Positions 23,294 to 32,853 of a stretch of 36,536 nt of DNA are shown piece by piece. Below the pieces are notes generated by a model. That model worked only from the letters and a program-made list of their open reading frames with translations. It was not told where the DNA came from and made no database searches. The stretch spans positions 1 through 36,536 of the forward strand of contig WGCP01000372.1 in the NCBI GenBank assembly GCA_015493715.1. The letters are read 5' to 3'. Each line of letters starts with the position of its first letter. Within the stretch, counting starts at the first letter, position 1. A program made the translations under genes and the position numbers. The stretch is from Desulfobulbaceae bacterium. GTDB lineage: Bacteria > Desulfobacterota > Desulfobulbia > Desulfobulbales > Desulfobulbaceae.

Positions 23294-24060
23294 TTACGGA
23301 GCTGCATCATTCTTTTCAAAACCGAAAAAGGTTTTCCTTGAAAAAAAAGATACGGCAATGATGCTCACCTCATACAGAATGATCAACGGAGCGGCCATAA
23401 AAAATTGATTCACCACATCCGGAGTCGGCGTCAGGATAGCGGCAATGATAAACGCAAACAATATGGCATATTTTCGATATTTTCTCAAAAAAGGAGCATT
23501 GACCAAACCCATTTTCGCCAGAAATACCATAAAAACGGGTAATTCAAAAACTACACCAAAGGCAATAAGAAGACGCAGGGCAAGGGAAAAGTATTCGCTG
23601 ACGCCGGGCATGGGATCCAGTATTTTACTGGAATAGCCAATAAGAAAACGAAATGCCGGTGGAAAAACGACAAAATATCCGAAAGCGGCTCCACCAAGAA
23701 AACAGATGGAGGAAACAATGGTAAAGGGCAATAAAACCCTTTTTTCATGTCGATAAAGGCCAGGGGCAGTAAAACGCCATATTTGGAGAAAGATAACCGG
23801 ACAGGCCAGGAGAATTCCACAAACGAGGGCGAGTTTTAGATAAAAAAAAACCCTTCCTGATACGAAATGAAGATCAGGCTTTTCCCCTTGGGAAGCACCC
23901 GTATAAGAGGTCGGAAGAACCAATCGGCAATGGGCTGAATGTAGGCATAAGCGGCACCGAATCCAATGGCAACTGCTGCCAGTGAATAAATCAAACAGGA
24001 ACGCAATTCGGTAAGATGTTCGGTCAGGCTCTGCTTGTTCATCGGCGGGGATTTATCCAT
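23294..24060 (-). pseudogene. tatC: Sec-independent translocase subunit TatC, interrupted by a one-base frameshift
   Basis: Membrane core of the twin-arginine protein export pathway. Residues 1-74 (SLTEHLTELRSCLIYSL ... IFISYQEGFFF) are read from ATG 24060 and stop soon after an A9 run (23842-23850, T9 on the coding strand). The rest (YLKLALVCGILLACPVIFLQIW ... FSRKTFFGF) continues in another frame to 23294. Joining the frames gives about 255 residues with all six membrane segments, the normal family length. The break is at a homopolymer, so a sequencing error, a recent mutation or productive slippage are all possible. As read, the gene is split in two. Confidence 0.85.
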
Positions 24061-24321
24061 GGATCTGTTCGTTATCTTAAGAAAAGAGCTCAGTCATGTT
24101 TGTTATCGAATCGTAAATACCGGCATATCATCAGTAAACAACAGGCGGAATTATTTCCTCTGATGTATCAGGGAAATACAAATGTAATGAGAAGAATATA
24201 CTTCATTCCAGCTTCGATGTAAACGTCTTAGACCGGAGTTTGGGTAATTGTTTGACTCTTTTTCCTGCAGCATATACAGTAAAGCAATGAACCATTTAAA
24301 GGAGTTACAGACTATTTACTT

Positions 24322-25701
24322 TTGTCCATGAAGACCATTCTTGTTGTTGACGATGAATTAAGTATGCGGGAATTTCTCGGTATTCTCCTGCGAAAAGAAG
24401 GGTACCGGGTCCTCAGTGCCGCCGACGGCAAAGAGGCCCTGCATATCACCGCCGACAATACCATTGATCTTGTCATCTCTGATATCCGCATGCCCGGCAT
24501 GAATGGACTGGAATTGCTGTCGGCCTTGAAACAGGAAAATTCCTGCCTGCCGGTCATTATGATCACCGCCTTTGCCTCGCCTGATGATGCCGTCACCGCC
24601 ATGAAAAACGGCGCTTTTGATTACATCACCAAACCCTTTAATGTTGATGAAATTAAAAGCGTTATTACGGCGGCAACGTCCAGGGCTGCAGAATCTTCTC
24701 CGCCCTCCCCTGTCGATGATTTTCCCGAAATAATTGGTCAGGGATCGGAGATGGTCAAAATATTTGATCTGATCAAACGCATTGCCCCGACCCCTGCTAA
24801 TGTTCTCATTTATGGGGAATCCGGAACCGGCAAAGAGCTGGTTGCCAAGGCAATCCACCAACACTCCAAGGTGGTTGATCGACCCTTTGTTCCCATCACC
24901 TGTAGCGCCATCCCTGAAAGTCTACTGGAAAGTGAACTTTTCGGACATACTAAGGGGTCATTCACCGGGGCCATTGCCGACAAGGCCGGCCTTTTCCAAC
25001 AGGCGGACGGCGGCACCGCCTTTTTGGATGAAATCGGTGAACTGACCCCGATCATACAGACCAAACTGCTTCGGGTCCTGCAAGAACGAGAATTTATGCC
25101 GGTGGGTTCGACCAGGACCCATCAGGTAAATGTACGAATCATTGCCGCCACCAACAGGAATCTGGAAGAAGAAATCATTAATGGAAATTTTCGGGAAGAT
25201 CTCTATTATCGTCTGGCGGTTGTCCCTATTCGCGTCCCTCCGCTGCGTGAACGCAAGGAAGATATTCCCCTTCTGGTCGAACATTTCCTGGAAAAATACT
25301 CCAAAATCATGGGCAAAGAGGTGCAGACAATATCGACATACGGGCTCGAGGTTTTGATGGAATATGATTTTCCCGGCAATGTCCGCGAGCTTGAAAATAT
25401 TATTGAACGGGGAGTCGCCCTTGAATCCTCAACGATTATTCTTCCGGAAAGCCTGATCCTCTCCCAACATAAAAAAAACAACCATTCGGGTAGACAAGAA
25501 AATATGCCCCTGTTTACCGCTGCTGAAAACGAAGAGGAACTCTTTGGACGAGGCATGGAGGAAGTGCTCCTTGAGGTAGAGCAGAAAATGATCCGGCATG
25601 CCTTGGAAAAGGCCGGCAACTCAAAAATGCGTGCTGCCGACCTTTTGAAAATCAGTTTCCGGTCGCTTCGCTATAAGACAAAAAAATACAATATGGATTG
25701 A
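24322..25701 (+). CDS. Sigma-54-dependent response regulator, PilR/NtrC type
   Basis: Transcription activator of about 457 residues. Receiver domain 1-115 with phosphoacceptor D52 (SDIRMPGMNG) and K102 (TKPF). AAA+ domain about 135-365: Walker A GESGTGKE (163-170), the sigma-54 contact loop GSFTGA (210-215; GAFTGA in most relatives) and Walker B FLDEIG (232-237). A Fis-type helix-turn-helix occupies 415-457, and the tail SFRSLRYKTKKY is that of PilR. The start is ATG 24328 (TTG 24322 also fits); no strong ribosome-binding site is close. It overlaps the kinase gene by four bases, so its partner is certain. Confidence 0.95.
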   Translation: MSMKTILVVDDELSMREFLGILLRKEGYRVLSAADGKEALHITADNTIDLVISDIRMPGMNGLELLSALKQENSCLPVIMITAFASPDDAVTAMKNGAFDYITKPFNVDEIKSVITAATSRAAESSPPSPVDDFPEIIGQGSEMVKIFDLIKRIAPTPANVLIYGESGTGKELVAKAIHQHSKVVDRPFVPITCSAIPESLLESELFGHTKGSFTGAIADKAGLFQQADGGTAFLDEIGELTPIIQTKLLRVLQEREFMPVGSTRTHQVNVRIIAATNRNLEEEIINGNFREDLYYRLAVVPIRVPPLRERKEDIPLLVEHFLEKYSKIMGKEVQTISTYGLEVLMEYDFPGNVRELENIIERGVALESSTIILPESLILSQHKKNNHSGRQENMPLFTAAENEEELFGRGMEEVLLEVEQKMIRHALEKAGNSKMRAADLLKISFRSLRYKTKKYNMD

Positions 25702-27425
25702 ACGTGAATTCCACCAAGAAAAAGACCTTCCCCGGAAAATCGTTCATAAGGCTTGCTCCGATGTACAGCAATAATGATCAGCTGCGCCATCACATCCTTT
25801 GGCTTCTCCTGATTCGAATTATATTTTTCACCCTGCTGATCGGCATCACGGTAGTTTTAGGCTCTCTCGGCACCCAGGTCATTTTGCCCTCGGATACCCT
25901 CATCCTCGCCTTTCTCGCCATTCTCTTTATATTTTCCATCGGTTCTTCGGCAATTCTGCAGAAGCAGGAGCTGAACCTACGTCGTTTTGGATTTATTCAG
26001 CTTCTCGGCGATGCGATTTTTGCAGCCCTTCTTGTGTACGGAACCGGTTGCAGTCAGTCAATTTTTACGCCGGTATTTATCCTGCCGGTCATTGCCGGCG
26101 GTCTGATCATGTACCGTAAGGGCGGACTCATGTCTGCTGCGGCAGCTACTCTTTTGTACGGCACCATTCTTTTTCTGGAATACAGGGGAATAGTTCCCGG
26201 CTACATGACGGCTGCAGGCTGGGTGCCGATCCATTCCGTCCTCAAAGTGACAAACCTCTTTGCCATTTACGGAATCACCTTTTTTATCACCGCGCTGCTC
26301 AGTGGCTCTCTTGCTGCAAGACTCCAGTCAACCGAAGAAGCCCTTTCCAAAACATCGGTTGAATTTGATCGATTATCGGTTTTGTACAAACAGATTTTCG
26401 ATGATATTGCCACCGGCATTATTACCGTTGATGAGCAGGGTGGAATAACCTCATATAATGCGGCTGCCGGACGGATAACGGGATACCTACCGGAAGAAAC
26501 GGCCGGTCGTTTCATTGCGACCCTGTTTCCCGGATTAAAGCTGGAAGAGAATGGGGCTCGCCGGGTTGTTGACCTGCAAAAGAAAGACGGGACCATGATT
26601 CGGGCCGGCTATTCATTTTCACCACTCAATCTTCCTTCCGATCCCGCCTCTGCAAAGAGCGCATTGGACAGTTGCAAGGTAATCACTCTCCAGGATATAA
26701 GCGCTGTTGAAAAGATGGAAAAAAGGGTTCGTGAGGCTGAAAAAATGGCTGCAATAGGAGAGCTCAGTGCCTCCATAGCCCATGATTTCAGAAATCCGCT
26801 TGCAGCCATCTCCGGTTCAGCGCAGTTGCTGGTTATGGAAAATGAAGGCAAGGAGGATACCAACAGGTCTCTGAGTGAGATTATTTTTCGGGAATCCAAA
26901 CGGATGGCAAAGACGATTACCGAATTTCTTCAGTTTGCTCGACCAGCCCCAATGTATTCGGAATGGTTTGCCTTAAAGAGAAGTATCGATGAGGCAATTT
27001 CCGCTGCACAGAACATGAAAGAGGCGCAGGAGCGTGGTCGTCTCAAGGTCGAGATTGCAGAAAATCTTGATGCCTTTGGTGATCGTCAACAACTGCAGAC
27101 TATCCTTATGCATTTGATTGAAAATGGGCTTATCTTTTCAAAGGAAGACAATAGCGTTGTGACGGTCAGAGCCCATGAGCAGGAGAAAAACGGGAACAAT
27201 GTCCTCAGTCTTGAAGTGATCGACCAGGGACACGGCATTGAACCCGAAATCATTGATACCATCTTTGAGCCGTTTTACTCAACCAGGGAAAACGGTACCG
27301 GCCTTGGGCTGGCAATCGTTCGGCAGATTGTAGAGATGCATAGCGGCAGCGTTGAAGTGGAAAGTGCGCCCGCTAAAGGGTGTACCATGCGGATTGTTCT
27401 GCCGCTGCCGTCATACGAGGCTTGA
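25698..27425 (+). CDS. PilS-like sensor histidine kinase
   Basis: A 575-residue membrane kinase that phosphorylates the response regulator encoded just upstream. About six hydrophobic segments (35-57, 68-86, 98-116, 122-138, 145-161, 185-203) form a PilS-like membrane sensor without a large periplasmic domain. A PAS domain follows (about 225-335), then HisKA with H362 in ASIAHDFRNPLAA, and HATPase_c with NGLIF, DQGHGIEP and GTGLGLAIV. The start overlaps the regulator stop (TTG 25698); GTG 25704 and ATG 25761 are alternatives. No pilin gene is in the window, so the role in type IV pili is by family only. Confidence 0.93.
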   Translation: MNVNSTKKKTFPGKSFIRLAPMYSNNDQLRHHILWLLLIRIIFFTLLIGITVVLGSLGTQVILPSDTLILAFLAILFIFSIGSSAILQKQELNLRRFGFIQLLGDAIFAALLVYGTGCSQSIFTPVFILPVIAGGLIMYRKGGLMSAAAATLLYGTILFLEYRGIVPGYMTAAGWVPIHSVLKVTNLFAIYGITFFITALLSGSLAARLQSTEEALSKTSVEFDRLSVLYKQIFDDIATGIITVDEQGGITSYNAAAGRITGYLPEETAGRFIATLFPGLKLEENGARRVVDLQKKDGTMIRAGYSFSPLNLPSDPASAKSALDSCKVITLQDISAVEKMEKRVREAEKMAAIGELSASIAHDFRNPLAAISGSAQLLVMENEGKEDTNRSLSEIIFRESKRMAKTITEFLQFARPAPMYSEWFALKRSIDEAISAAQNMKEAQERGRLKVEIAENLDAFGDRQQLQTILMHLIENGLIFSKEDNSVVTVRAHEQEKNGNNVLSLEVIDQGHGIEPEIIDTIFEPFYSTRENGTGLGLAIVRQIVEMHSGSVEVESAPAKGCTMRIVLPLPSYEA

Positions 27426-27533
27426 AGACCTGTGACCGGTCGCTTACAGAGTATACAACCATTTGTTTTCATAAACAAAAGAATTGCAAATTGTTACAGG
27501 TGGCGCAGATTTGCGCAGTCGCTTCCGTTCGCA

Positions 27534-27558
27534 GGTAAGCAAGTACAACAAGACTCCG
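27534..27558 (+). repeat. Variant copy of the 24-base repeat found near 36106
   Basis: GGTAAGCAAG then seven bases then AGACTCCG. The first ten and last eight bases equal those of the copy at 36289-36312 (read on its complementary strand). It lies in the 150-base gap between the kinase and murA, which holds no gene; the gap also has small AT-rich hairpins. Confidence 0.45.
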
Positions 27559-27576
27559 TGCGCCGCCTGCGATGAC

Positions 27577-28860
27577 TTACGAAGACCCTTTATAAATAGT
27601 TGCTCCCAGGGCCTGCAGTTTATCGATTATATTTTCATAGCCCCGTTCAAGATGATAGATCCTTGAAATTTCCGTTGTCCCGCGGGCGGCCAGACCGGCA
27701 ATGACAAGAGAGGCGGATGCACGCAGATCTGTGGCCATGACGGGCGCTCCACACAGACCCACCGGTTCAACCCCACGCACAACCGCGCTTGCACCGTCTA
27801 TGGTAATATCGGCCCCCAATCGTTGAAGTTCCGCCACATGCATGAACCTGTTTTCAAAAATTGTCTCATGGATGATGGAGGTGCCGTCGGCCTGAATCAT
27901 CAGGGCCATGAACTGGGCCTGTAGGTCGGTGGGAAAACCCGGATAAACAAGGGTTTTTACGTCCACACTTTCCAGGCGGCAGCGGTTATCGGCCAACTGT
28001 TCGGAACAGGAAACCGTAAATTTTCCCTGCCCTTCTTCAATGGTAACCCCGGTTGCCCGAAGTTTTTCCGTCAATGCCGGCAGGTGTGCAGGTTCGCAGT
28101 GTGTGATATCCACCTTGCCACCGGTAGCCGCCACTGCAATCAGATAGGTGCCGGTTTCAATGCGGTCCGGAATAATGGTTGTGGTCGAGGGATGAAGGGA
28201 TTGGACGCCGTGAACCGTTAATCTGTCCGTATCCCGGCCTTCGATTTCCGCACCCATGGCAGCAAGCATATCGATCAGGTTGCCGACCTCGGGCTCACGG
28301 GCCGCATTTTTTATAATGGTCGTTCCCCTGGCCATGACCGATGCCATCAGCAGGTTTTCCGTGCCTGTCACGGTAGGTATATCAAAATATACCGTTGCCC
28401 CGGCCATGGTTGTCTCGCACCGGGCTTCAACGTAACCCTGAGCAAGGGTGGTTGTCACGCCAAGGCAGGAAAACCCCCGCAGATGATAATTGATCGGTCT
28501 GGCACCGATGGCACAGCCCCCGGGAAGTGAAACCCTGGCATAGCCTGCCCTGGTCAACAACGGTCCCAAAACAAGCACCGAAGCCCGCATCGTCTTGACC
28601 AAATCATACGGCGCTTCCGCCCCTGACAAACCGCTGGTATCAACATACACCGTTCGCCCTTCCCTTCTGTGCGATGCGCCGAGAGTTTCCAGCAACTTCA
28701 ACATGGTTCGCGTATCACGCAAATCAGGGACGTTTTTAATAGTATGGGTGCCGCCGACAAGAAGAGTTGCGGCAAGTATGGGCAGGGCAGCATTTTTCGC
28801 GCCGCTGATCTCCACCGTCCCATTCAGCGGTTTGCCCCCTTCGATAATTATTGTATCCAT
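27577..28860 (-). CDS. murA: UDP-N-acetylglucosamine 1-carboxyvinyltransferase
   Basis: First committed enzyme of peptidoglycan precursor synthesis, adding enolpyruvate to UDP-GlcNAc. The 427-residue length is typical. K22-N23 in [10 protein letters not shown] and C116 in GGCAIGARP, the residue attacked by fosfomycin, are conserved, as is the C-terminal RRGYENI-like stretch. The ATG at 28860 is about 36 bases after prmC. It ends the conserved run rpmE-prfA-prmC-murA and may be cotranscribed with it. Confidence 0.98.
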   Translation of the reverse strand: MDTIIIEGGKPLNGTVEISGAKNAALPILAATLLVGGTHTIKNVPDLRDTRTMLKLLETLGASHRREGRTVYVDTSGLSGAEAPYDLVKTMRASVLVLGPLLTRAGYARVSLPGGCAIGARPINYHLRGFSCLGVTTTLAQGYVEARCETTMAGATVYFDIPTVTGTENLLMASVMARGTTIIKNAAREPEVGNLIDMLAAMGAEIEGRDTDRLTVHGVQSLHPSTTTIIPDRIETGTYLIAVAATGGKVDITHCEPAHLPALTEKLRATGVTIEEGQGKFTVSCSEQLADNRCRLESVDVKTLVYPGFPTDLQAQFMALMIQADGTSIIHETIFENRFMHVAELQRLGADITIDGASAVVRGVEPVGLCGAPVMATDLRASASLVIAGLAARGTTEISRIYHLERGYENIIDKLQALGATIYKGSS

Positions 28861-28896
28861 TGTTGTTTATAAGTTGTTATCCATGTCGATAGAAAT

Positions 28897-29775
28897 TTAT
28901 TGTTTTCGGCCGCAGGCAAAGCGGGGTCGTCTACAGTAATCCGATCGGATATTGATATTTTGGTATCCGGCATCGCGCAGCATCACGGAGACGGCTTCTC
29001 CCTGGGAAGCACCGATTTCAAGCATGAGCCAACCTCCTGAATGCAGGAAGGCGTAACTCTCGGGAATAAGCCTGCGATAACAATCCAGTCCATCGTCGCC
29101 GGCAAACAGAGCTTGGCCGGGTTCAAATTGAACAACTTCATCTGCGAGTTCCTGCTTTTCGTGTTCAGCGACATAAGGAGGATTGGCGATAATACAGTCA
29201 AATTTCAGTGTAGTTGCTATCGCTGTAAATAAATCCGAACAGACCAGGGTCACCCGGTTTTCAAGCTGATGCTCGGCAATATTCCTTGCCGCCACGGCCA
29301 AGGCCGGAGAGGAAATATCACAAGCAAGGACATGACAACCAAGCTCCCCGGCAAGAACATCGGCAATTACCCCGGATCCGGTCCCCATATCAAGTAATCG
29401 CAATTTCTTCGGGCATGGAAACCGACCCTTCAACAGAGCAATTGTCTGTTCCAGGACAAACTCGGTTTCATGCCGGGGGATGAGGACATCAGGCGTTAGG
29501 TGAAAATTCTTTGACCAGAATTCAACGCTGCCGACGATGTACTGCAGAGGTTCACCTTGAATACGCCGGCCGACCATAGTGCCGAATCGTTCAGCCTGTC
29601 GAGCTGACATCTTGTTTTCCAATGATAAAAACAGGGCCGCTGTATTTATATGCAGGACAGCCAGCAGAAGGTATTGTGCCTCAAAATCCGGCCTGGAAAT
29701 TTCGGTACATTCAAGTTTCCGTGTTGCCCAGGCAAGTACTCTGCCAATGATCAATTCACCTTCAAGAGCGGACAT
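28897..29775 (-). CDS. prmC: Peptide chain release factor N5-glutamine methyltransferase
   Basis: Methylates the GGQ glutamine of release factors 1 and 2. About 292 residues: a helical N-terminal domain that recognises the factor, then a Rossmann fold with DMGTGSGVIA (129-138) and the catalytic NPPYV (198-202). The frame opens at a GTG (29793), which adds six residues; ATG 29775 is preferred by similarity, but neither has a strong ribosome-binding site. It lies about 96 bases after prfA, its substrate's gene, as in most bacteria. Confidence 0.96.
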   Translation of the reverse strand: MSALEGELIIGRVLAWATRKLECTEISRPDFEAQYLLLAVLHINTAALFLSLENKMSARQAERFGTMVGRRIQGEPLQYIVGSVEFWSKNFHLTPDVLIPRHETEFVLEQTIALLKGRFPCPKKLRLLDMGTGSGVIADVLAGELGCHVLACDISSPALAVAARNIAEHQLENRVTLVCSDLFTAIATTLKFDCIIANPPYVAEHEKQELADEVVQFEPGQALFAGDDGLDCYRRLIPESYAFLHSGGWLMLEIGASQGEAVSVMLRDAGYQNINIRSDYCRRPRFACGRKQ

Positions 29776-29871
29776 ATAACCGGATCGGGGCACGTTGAAT
29801 ATTTGAGGGCTCTTTTTGTTCGGGAAGACGTTGATGGGAGTTGTACAAGCCGATTGATCGTCGGATCTTTA

Positions 29872-30942
29872 TTACTGCAGGAGGTTGAGGGCTTCGGTCT
29901 GATAATGGGTGATCAGAGGCAAAATCACCTCGTCAATATTACCAGCCAAAATCTGCTCAAGTTTGTACAGCGTCAAATTTATACGATGATCAGTCAGGCG
30001 TCCCTGGGGAAAATTATAGGTGCGAATTCGTTCACTTCGGTCGCCGCTACCTACCTGACTCTTTCGATCCTCGGAAATTCTGTCATGTTGTTCCTGTTGA
30101 ATTTTATCAAGTAACCGTGCCCGTAAAACCTGTAGCGCCTTTGCTTTGTTTTTATGCTGAGATTTTTCGTCCTGACAGGTCACCACCAAGCCGGTAGGTA
30201 GATGGGTAATGCGAACAGCGGAATCAGTGGTATTGACTGATTGGCCACCTGGCCCGGAGGAACGATAGACATCAAATTTCAGTTCACCCGGCTCAATATG
30301 CAGGTCTACTTCTTCCGCCTCCGGAATAATGGCAACGGTGACCGCCGAGGTGTGAATACGTCCCTGGGTTTCAGTTTCCGGTACCCGCTGAACACGGTGA
30401 ACGCCGGCTTCATATTTCAAGCGAGAGTACACCTGATCACCCTTGATCAGGGCGATGATTTCTTTGAAACCGCCGATACCGATAGGATTTGAGCTCATGA
30501 TTTCTATCTTCCATCCACGGCTTTCGGCATAACGGTGGTACATGCGAAAGAGATCAGCGACAAAAAGAGCAGCTTCATCACCACCGGTTCCCGCCCTGAT
30601 TTCCAACAGAATATTCTTTTCATCATTGGGATCCCGGGGCAGCAGAAGCAGCCTGATTTTATCCTCAAGCGCTTTTTTCTTTTGTTGCAACTCCTCGGTT
30701 TCACTCCGGGCAAGCTCAGCAAGCTCAGGATCTTCAGCTTCGTTATGAAGTATTTCCGTATTCTCTTGAAGATCGCGACAAACACTCAGGTAATCAGAAT
30801 ACAAATCATCCAGCACGACCACATGTGAATGCTCACGAACCAGTTTTTGATATTGCTGTTGGTTGCCGACCACATCCGGATCAGCCAACTGCATCTCAAG
30901 GGTTTCTCGTTTCTCACTGATATCTTCGAGGTTTTTAAACAT
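29872..30942 (-). CDS. prfA: Peptide chain release factor 1
   Basis: Recognises UAA and UAG in the ribosomal A site and triggers peptide release. The 356-residue length fits. The tripeptide anticodon-type motif PxT appears as PET (188-190), and the catalytic GGQ is at 232-234 in [17 protein letters not shown] neighbouring acidic tripeptide [15 protein letters not shown] is the family signature. ATG 30942 is clear. It is followed by prmC, the enzyme that modifies its GGQ. Confidence 0.98.
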   Translation of the reverse strand: MFKNLEDISEKRETLEMQLADPDVVGNQQQYQKLVREHSHVVVLDDLYSDYLSVCRDLQENTEILHNEAEDPELAELARSETEELQQKKKALEDKIRLLLLPRDPNDEKNILLEIRAGTGGDEAALFVADLFRMYHRYAESRGWKIEIMSSNPIGIGGFKEIIALIKGDQVYSRLKYEAGVHRVQRVPETETQGRIHTSAVTVAIIPEAEEVDLHIEPGELKFDVYRSSGPGGQSVNTTDSAVRITHLPTGLVVTCQDEKSQHKNKAKALQVLRARLLDKIQQEQHDRISEDRKSQVGSGDRSERIRTYNFPQGRLTDHRINLTLYKLEQILAGNIDEVILPLITHYQTEALNLLQ

Positions 30943-31040
30943 GGGAATTAGCGTACTGGTTGGTGTGCCGGAAGAACCGGCATCAAATACGGCGAATATC
31001 CGGTACCAGGGGGAGCGTGACCGTTTGGGTCGACAGACAA

Positions 31041-31069
31041 TTTTCCCGTGAGGGAAAAACTTTTTTTGT
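31041..31069. promoter_or_regulatory. Short hairpin upstream of prfA
   Basis: TTTTCCC-GTGA-GGGAAAA (31041-31058) is followed on the plus strand by a T-run (31061-31067). No plus-strand gene needs a terminator here, so it could block antisense transcription or be a leader structure of prfA, whose ATG is about 100 bases away. Confidence 0.4.
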
Positions 31070-31073
31070 GCTT

Positions 31074-31108
31074 AAAAAAACCACATGGCAACAGATGCCG
31101 CCATGTGG
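31074..31108 (-). terminator. Rho-independent terminator after rpmE
   Basis: CCACATGGC and GCCATGTGG (31081-31108) form a 9-base stem around a 10-base loop, followed on the minus strand by a T7 run (31074-31080). It is 20 bases after the rpmE stop. It should end or attenuate transcription before prfA. Confidence 0.85.
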
Positions 31109-31128
31109 AAATGATATGCTCAGAGCGA

Positions 31129-31347
31129 CTACTTGTCTTTTTTCTTGTTGAATTTGGCGTATTTCTTTTTAAACTTTTCGATTCTACCAGCGGTATCAAT
31201 GAGTTTCTGCTTACCAGTGAAAAAAGGATGGCAGGCGGAACATATCTCAACCTTCATTTCCTTGCTTACCGAGCCAAGTTCAACAGTATTGCCGCATGCA
31301 CACTCTGCGGTAATTTTATGGTATTCTGGATGAATATCCGGCTTCAT
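31129..31347 (-). CDS. rpmE: 50S ribosomal protein L31 (zinc-binding form)
   Basis: A 72-residue ribosomal protein of the large subunit. Four cysteines (C16, C18, C36, C39) form the zinc site that marks the C+ paralogue, and the sequence [15 protein letters not shown] and [11 protein letters not shown] match the family. The open frame begins at 31383, but the ATG at 31347 has a GGAGG site and gives the family N-terminus MKPDIHP. A Rho-independent terminator follows. The short length and lysine-rich tail ([13 protein letters not shown]) are normal. Confidence 0.97.
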   Translation of the reverse strand: MKPDIHPEYHKITAECACGNTVELGSVSKEMKVEICSACHPFFTGKQKLIDTAGRIEKFKKKYAKFNKKKDK

Positions 31348-31437
31348 ATATCGACCTCCGTCAATTATTTTCCTCGTTTGCATAAAAAAAACGTAACTAT
31401 TCAGATAGATATAAAAACCTTACATCTATTTTGGAAT

Positions 31438-31547
31438 GTAACTGCTTAGGAGTGGCCCATCTTTGCTTATTTAGGTCTTTGAAGCGCATACTTGTGCTAT
31501 TCGAGAAGGCCGAAATGAGCGATGATGGAGTGCTCCTGAACAGTTAC
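31438..31547. repeat. Imperfect inverted repeat, 110 bp, with GTAACTG / CAGTTAC ends
   Basis: The two 50-base arms pair strongly: GTAACTG-(C/T)T-AGGAG at the outside and closely matching sequence to the centre (31492). A solo end, GTAACTATTCAG, occurs at 31393-31404, about 45 bases before the left end. It lies in the leader region between rho and rpmE. No gene is encoded. MITE-like by form. Confidence 0.8.
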
Positions 31548-31605
31548 AAAAAAACAAACTTATATTTATACTAAGACTTACTTCTTTTTTAAAGGAAAAA
31601 ACGCC

Positions 31606-32853
31606 TTACTTGTTCATTGAAGCAAAAAACTCTTCATTGGTCGCTGTTTGCCGCATACGATCAAGTAAAAATTCCATGGCATCAGCGGGATTCATGGAAG
31701 AAAGAATCTTCCGTAGAATCCATATCTTATTCATCTCATCAGCAGAAAGGAGCAGGTCTTCTTTACGCGTGCCTGATTTTTGCAGATCAATAGCCGGATA
31801 GATGCGTCGATTGGCCATCTTTCTGTCCAAGACAATTTCCATATTGCCGGTGCCCTTGAATTCCTCAAAGATGACTTCATCCATGCGGCTGCCTGTGTCG
31901 ATAAGAGCCGTCGCCAAAATCGTCAGACTGCCACCCTCTTCAACATTGCGGGCAGCGCCAAAAAAACGTTTGGGCCGATGCAGGGCATTAGCCTCCACAC
32001 CACCGGATAAAATCTTTCCGGAAGCGGGAGTCACCGTATTGTAGGCACGGGCAAGCCGAGTGATGGAATCAAGGAGAATAACGACATCATTTTTGTGCTC
32101 AACAAGACGCCGGGCCTTCTCAATAACCATTTCAGCCACTTGGATATGCCGTTGCGGCGGTTCATCAAAAGTGGAGCTGACGACCTCGGCATCGACATTG
32201 CGCTTCATGTCGGTTACCTCTTCAGGTCGTTCGTCAATCAGAAGGACAATAAGTTTCACTTCCTTGTGGTTATGAACAATGGAGTTGGCAATTTTCTGCA
32301 TGAGAACCGTTTTGCCGGTCCTCGGCGGAGCAACGATGAGGCCGCGCTGGCCTTTGCCAAGGGGAGCGGCAATATTGAGGACCCGCATGGAAAAATTATC
32401 CGGTTCAACCTCCAGGTCAATTTTATCCTCAGGATAAAGAGGAGTAAGATTAACAAATGCCGTCTTATTTTTTGCCGCCGCAGGTGGTTCATAATTGATT
32501 GAGTCCACCTTAAGAAGGGCAAAATATCGTTCATTGTCCTTGGGTGCGCGTACCTCACCTTCAATCGTATCGCCGGTACGTAGATTCAACCTGCGGATCT
32601 GGGAAGGAGAGACGTAAATATCATCCGGACCCGGTAGATAATTATAGTCAGGAGCCCGTAAAAAACCAAATCCATCCTGAAGAACTTCGAGTACCCCGCT
32701 TCCCCTGAGCTTCCCATCTTCCTTTGCCTGAGCCTTTAAAATAGCAAAGATGAGTTCCTGCTTACGCATGGTGCTGTAGCCCTCAATTTTTAATGAGGCG
32801 GCAAGAGCAACCAGTTCCTTAATTTTTTGGTGTTTCAATTCAGTTGGATTCAT
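31606..32853 (-). CDS. rho: Transcription termination factor Rho
   Basis: Hexameric RNA helicase that ends transcription at unstructured C-rich RNA. The 415-residue length is typical. N-terminal Rho-N/KH-like helices (1-45), cold-shock RNA-binding domain (50-125, [29 protein letters not shown]), Walker A PPRTGKT (176-182), Walker [16 protein letters not shown] and Q-loop [12 protein letters not shown] are all visible. The ATG at 32853 has a GGAGG site about 13 bases upstream. A strong hairpin lies in its leader. It has an 800-base gene-free stretch upstream and is followed by the inverted repeat at 31438 and rpmE. Confidence 0.98.
   Translation of the reverse strand: MNPTELKHQKIKELVALAASLKIEGYSTMRKQELIFAILKAQAKEDGKLRGSGVLEVLQDGFGFLRAPDYNYLPGPDDIYVSPSQIRRLNLRTGDTIEGEVRAPKDNERYFALLKVDSINYEPPAAAKNKTAFVNLTPLYPEDKIDLEVEPDNFSMRVLNIAAPLGKGQRGLIVAPPRTGKTVLMQKIANSIVHNHKEVKLIVLLIDERPEEVTDMKRNVDAEVVSSTFDEPPQRHIQVAEMVIEKARRLVEHKNDVVILLDSITRLARAYNTVTPASGKILSGGVEANALHRPKRFFGAARNVEEGGSLTILATALIDTGSRMDEVIFEEFKGTGNMEIVLDRKMANRRIYPAIDLQKSGTRKEDLLLSADEMNKIWILRKILSSMNPADAMEFLLDRMRQTATNEEFFASMNK

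Noticed and set aside
29650-30114. Plus-strand open frame of 154 codons across the prmC/prfA junction
   Set aside because: Antisense to two well-supported genes with no family-like sequence of its own.
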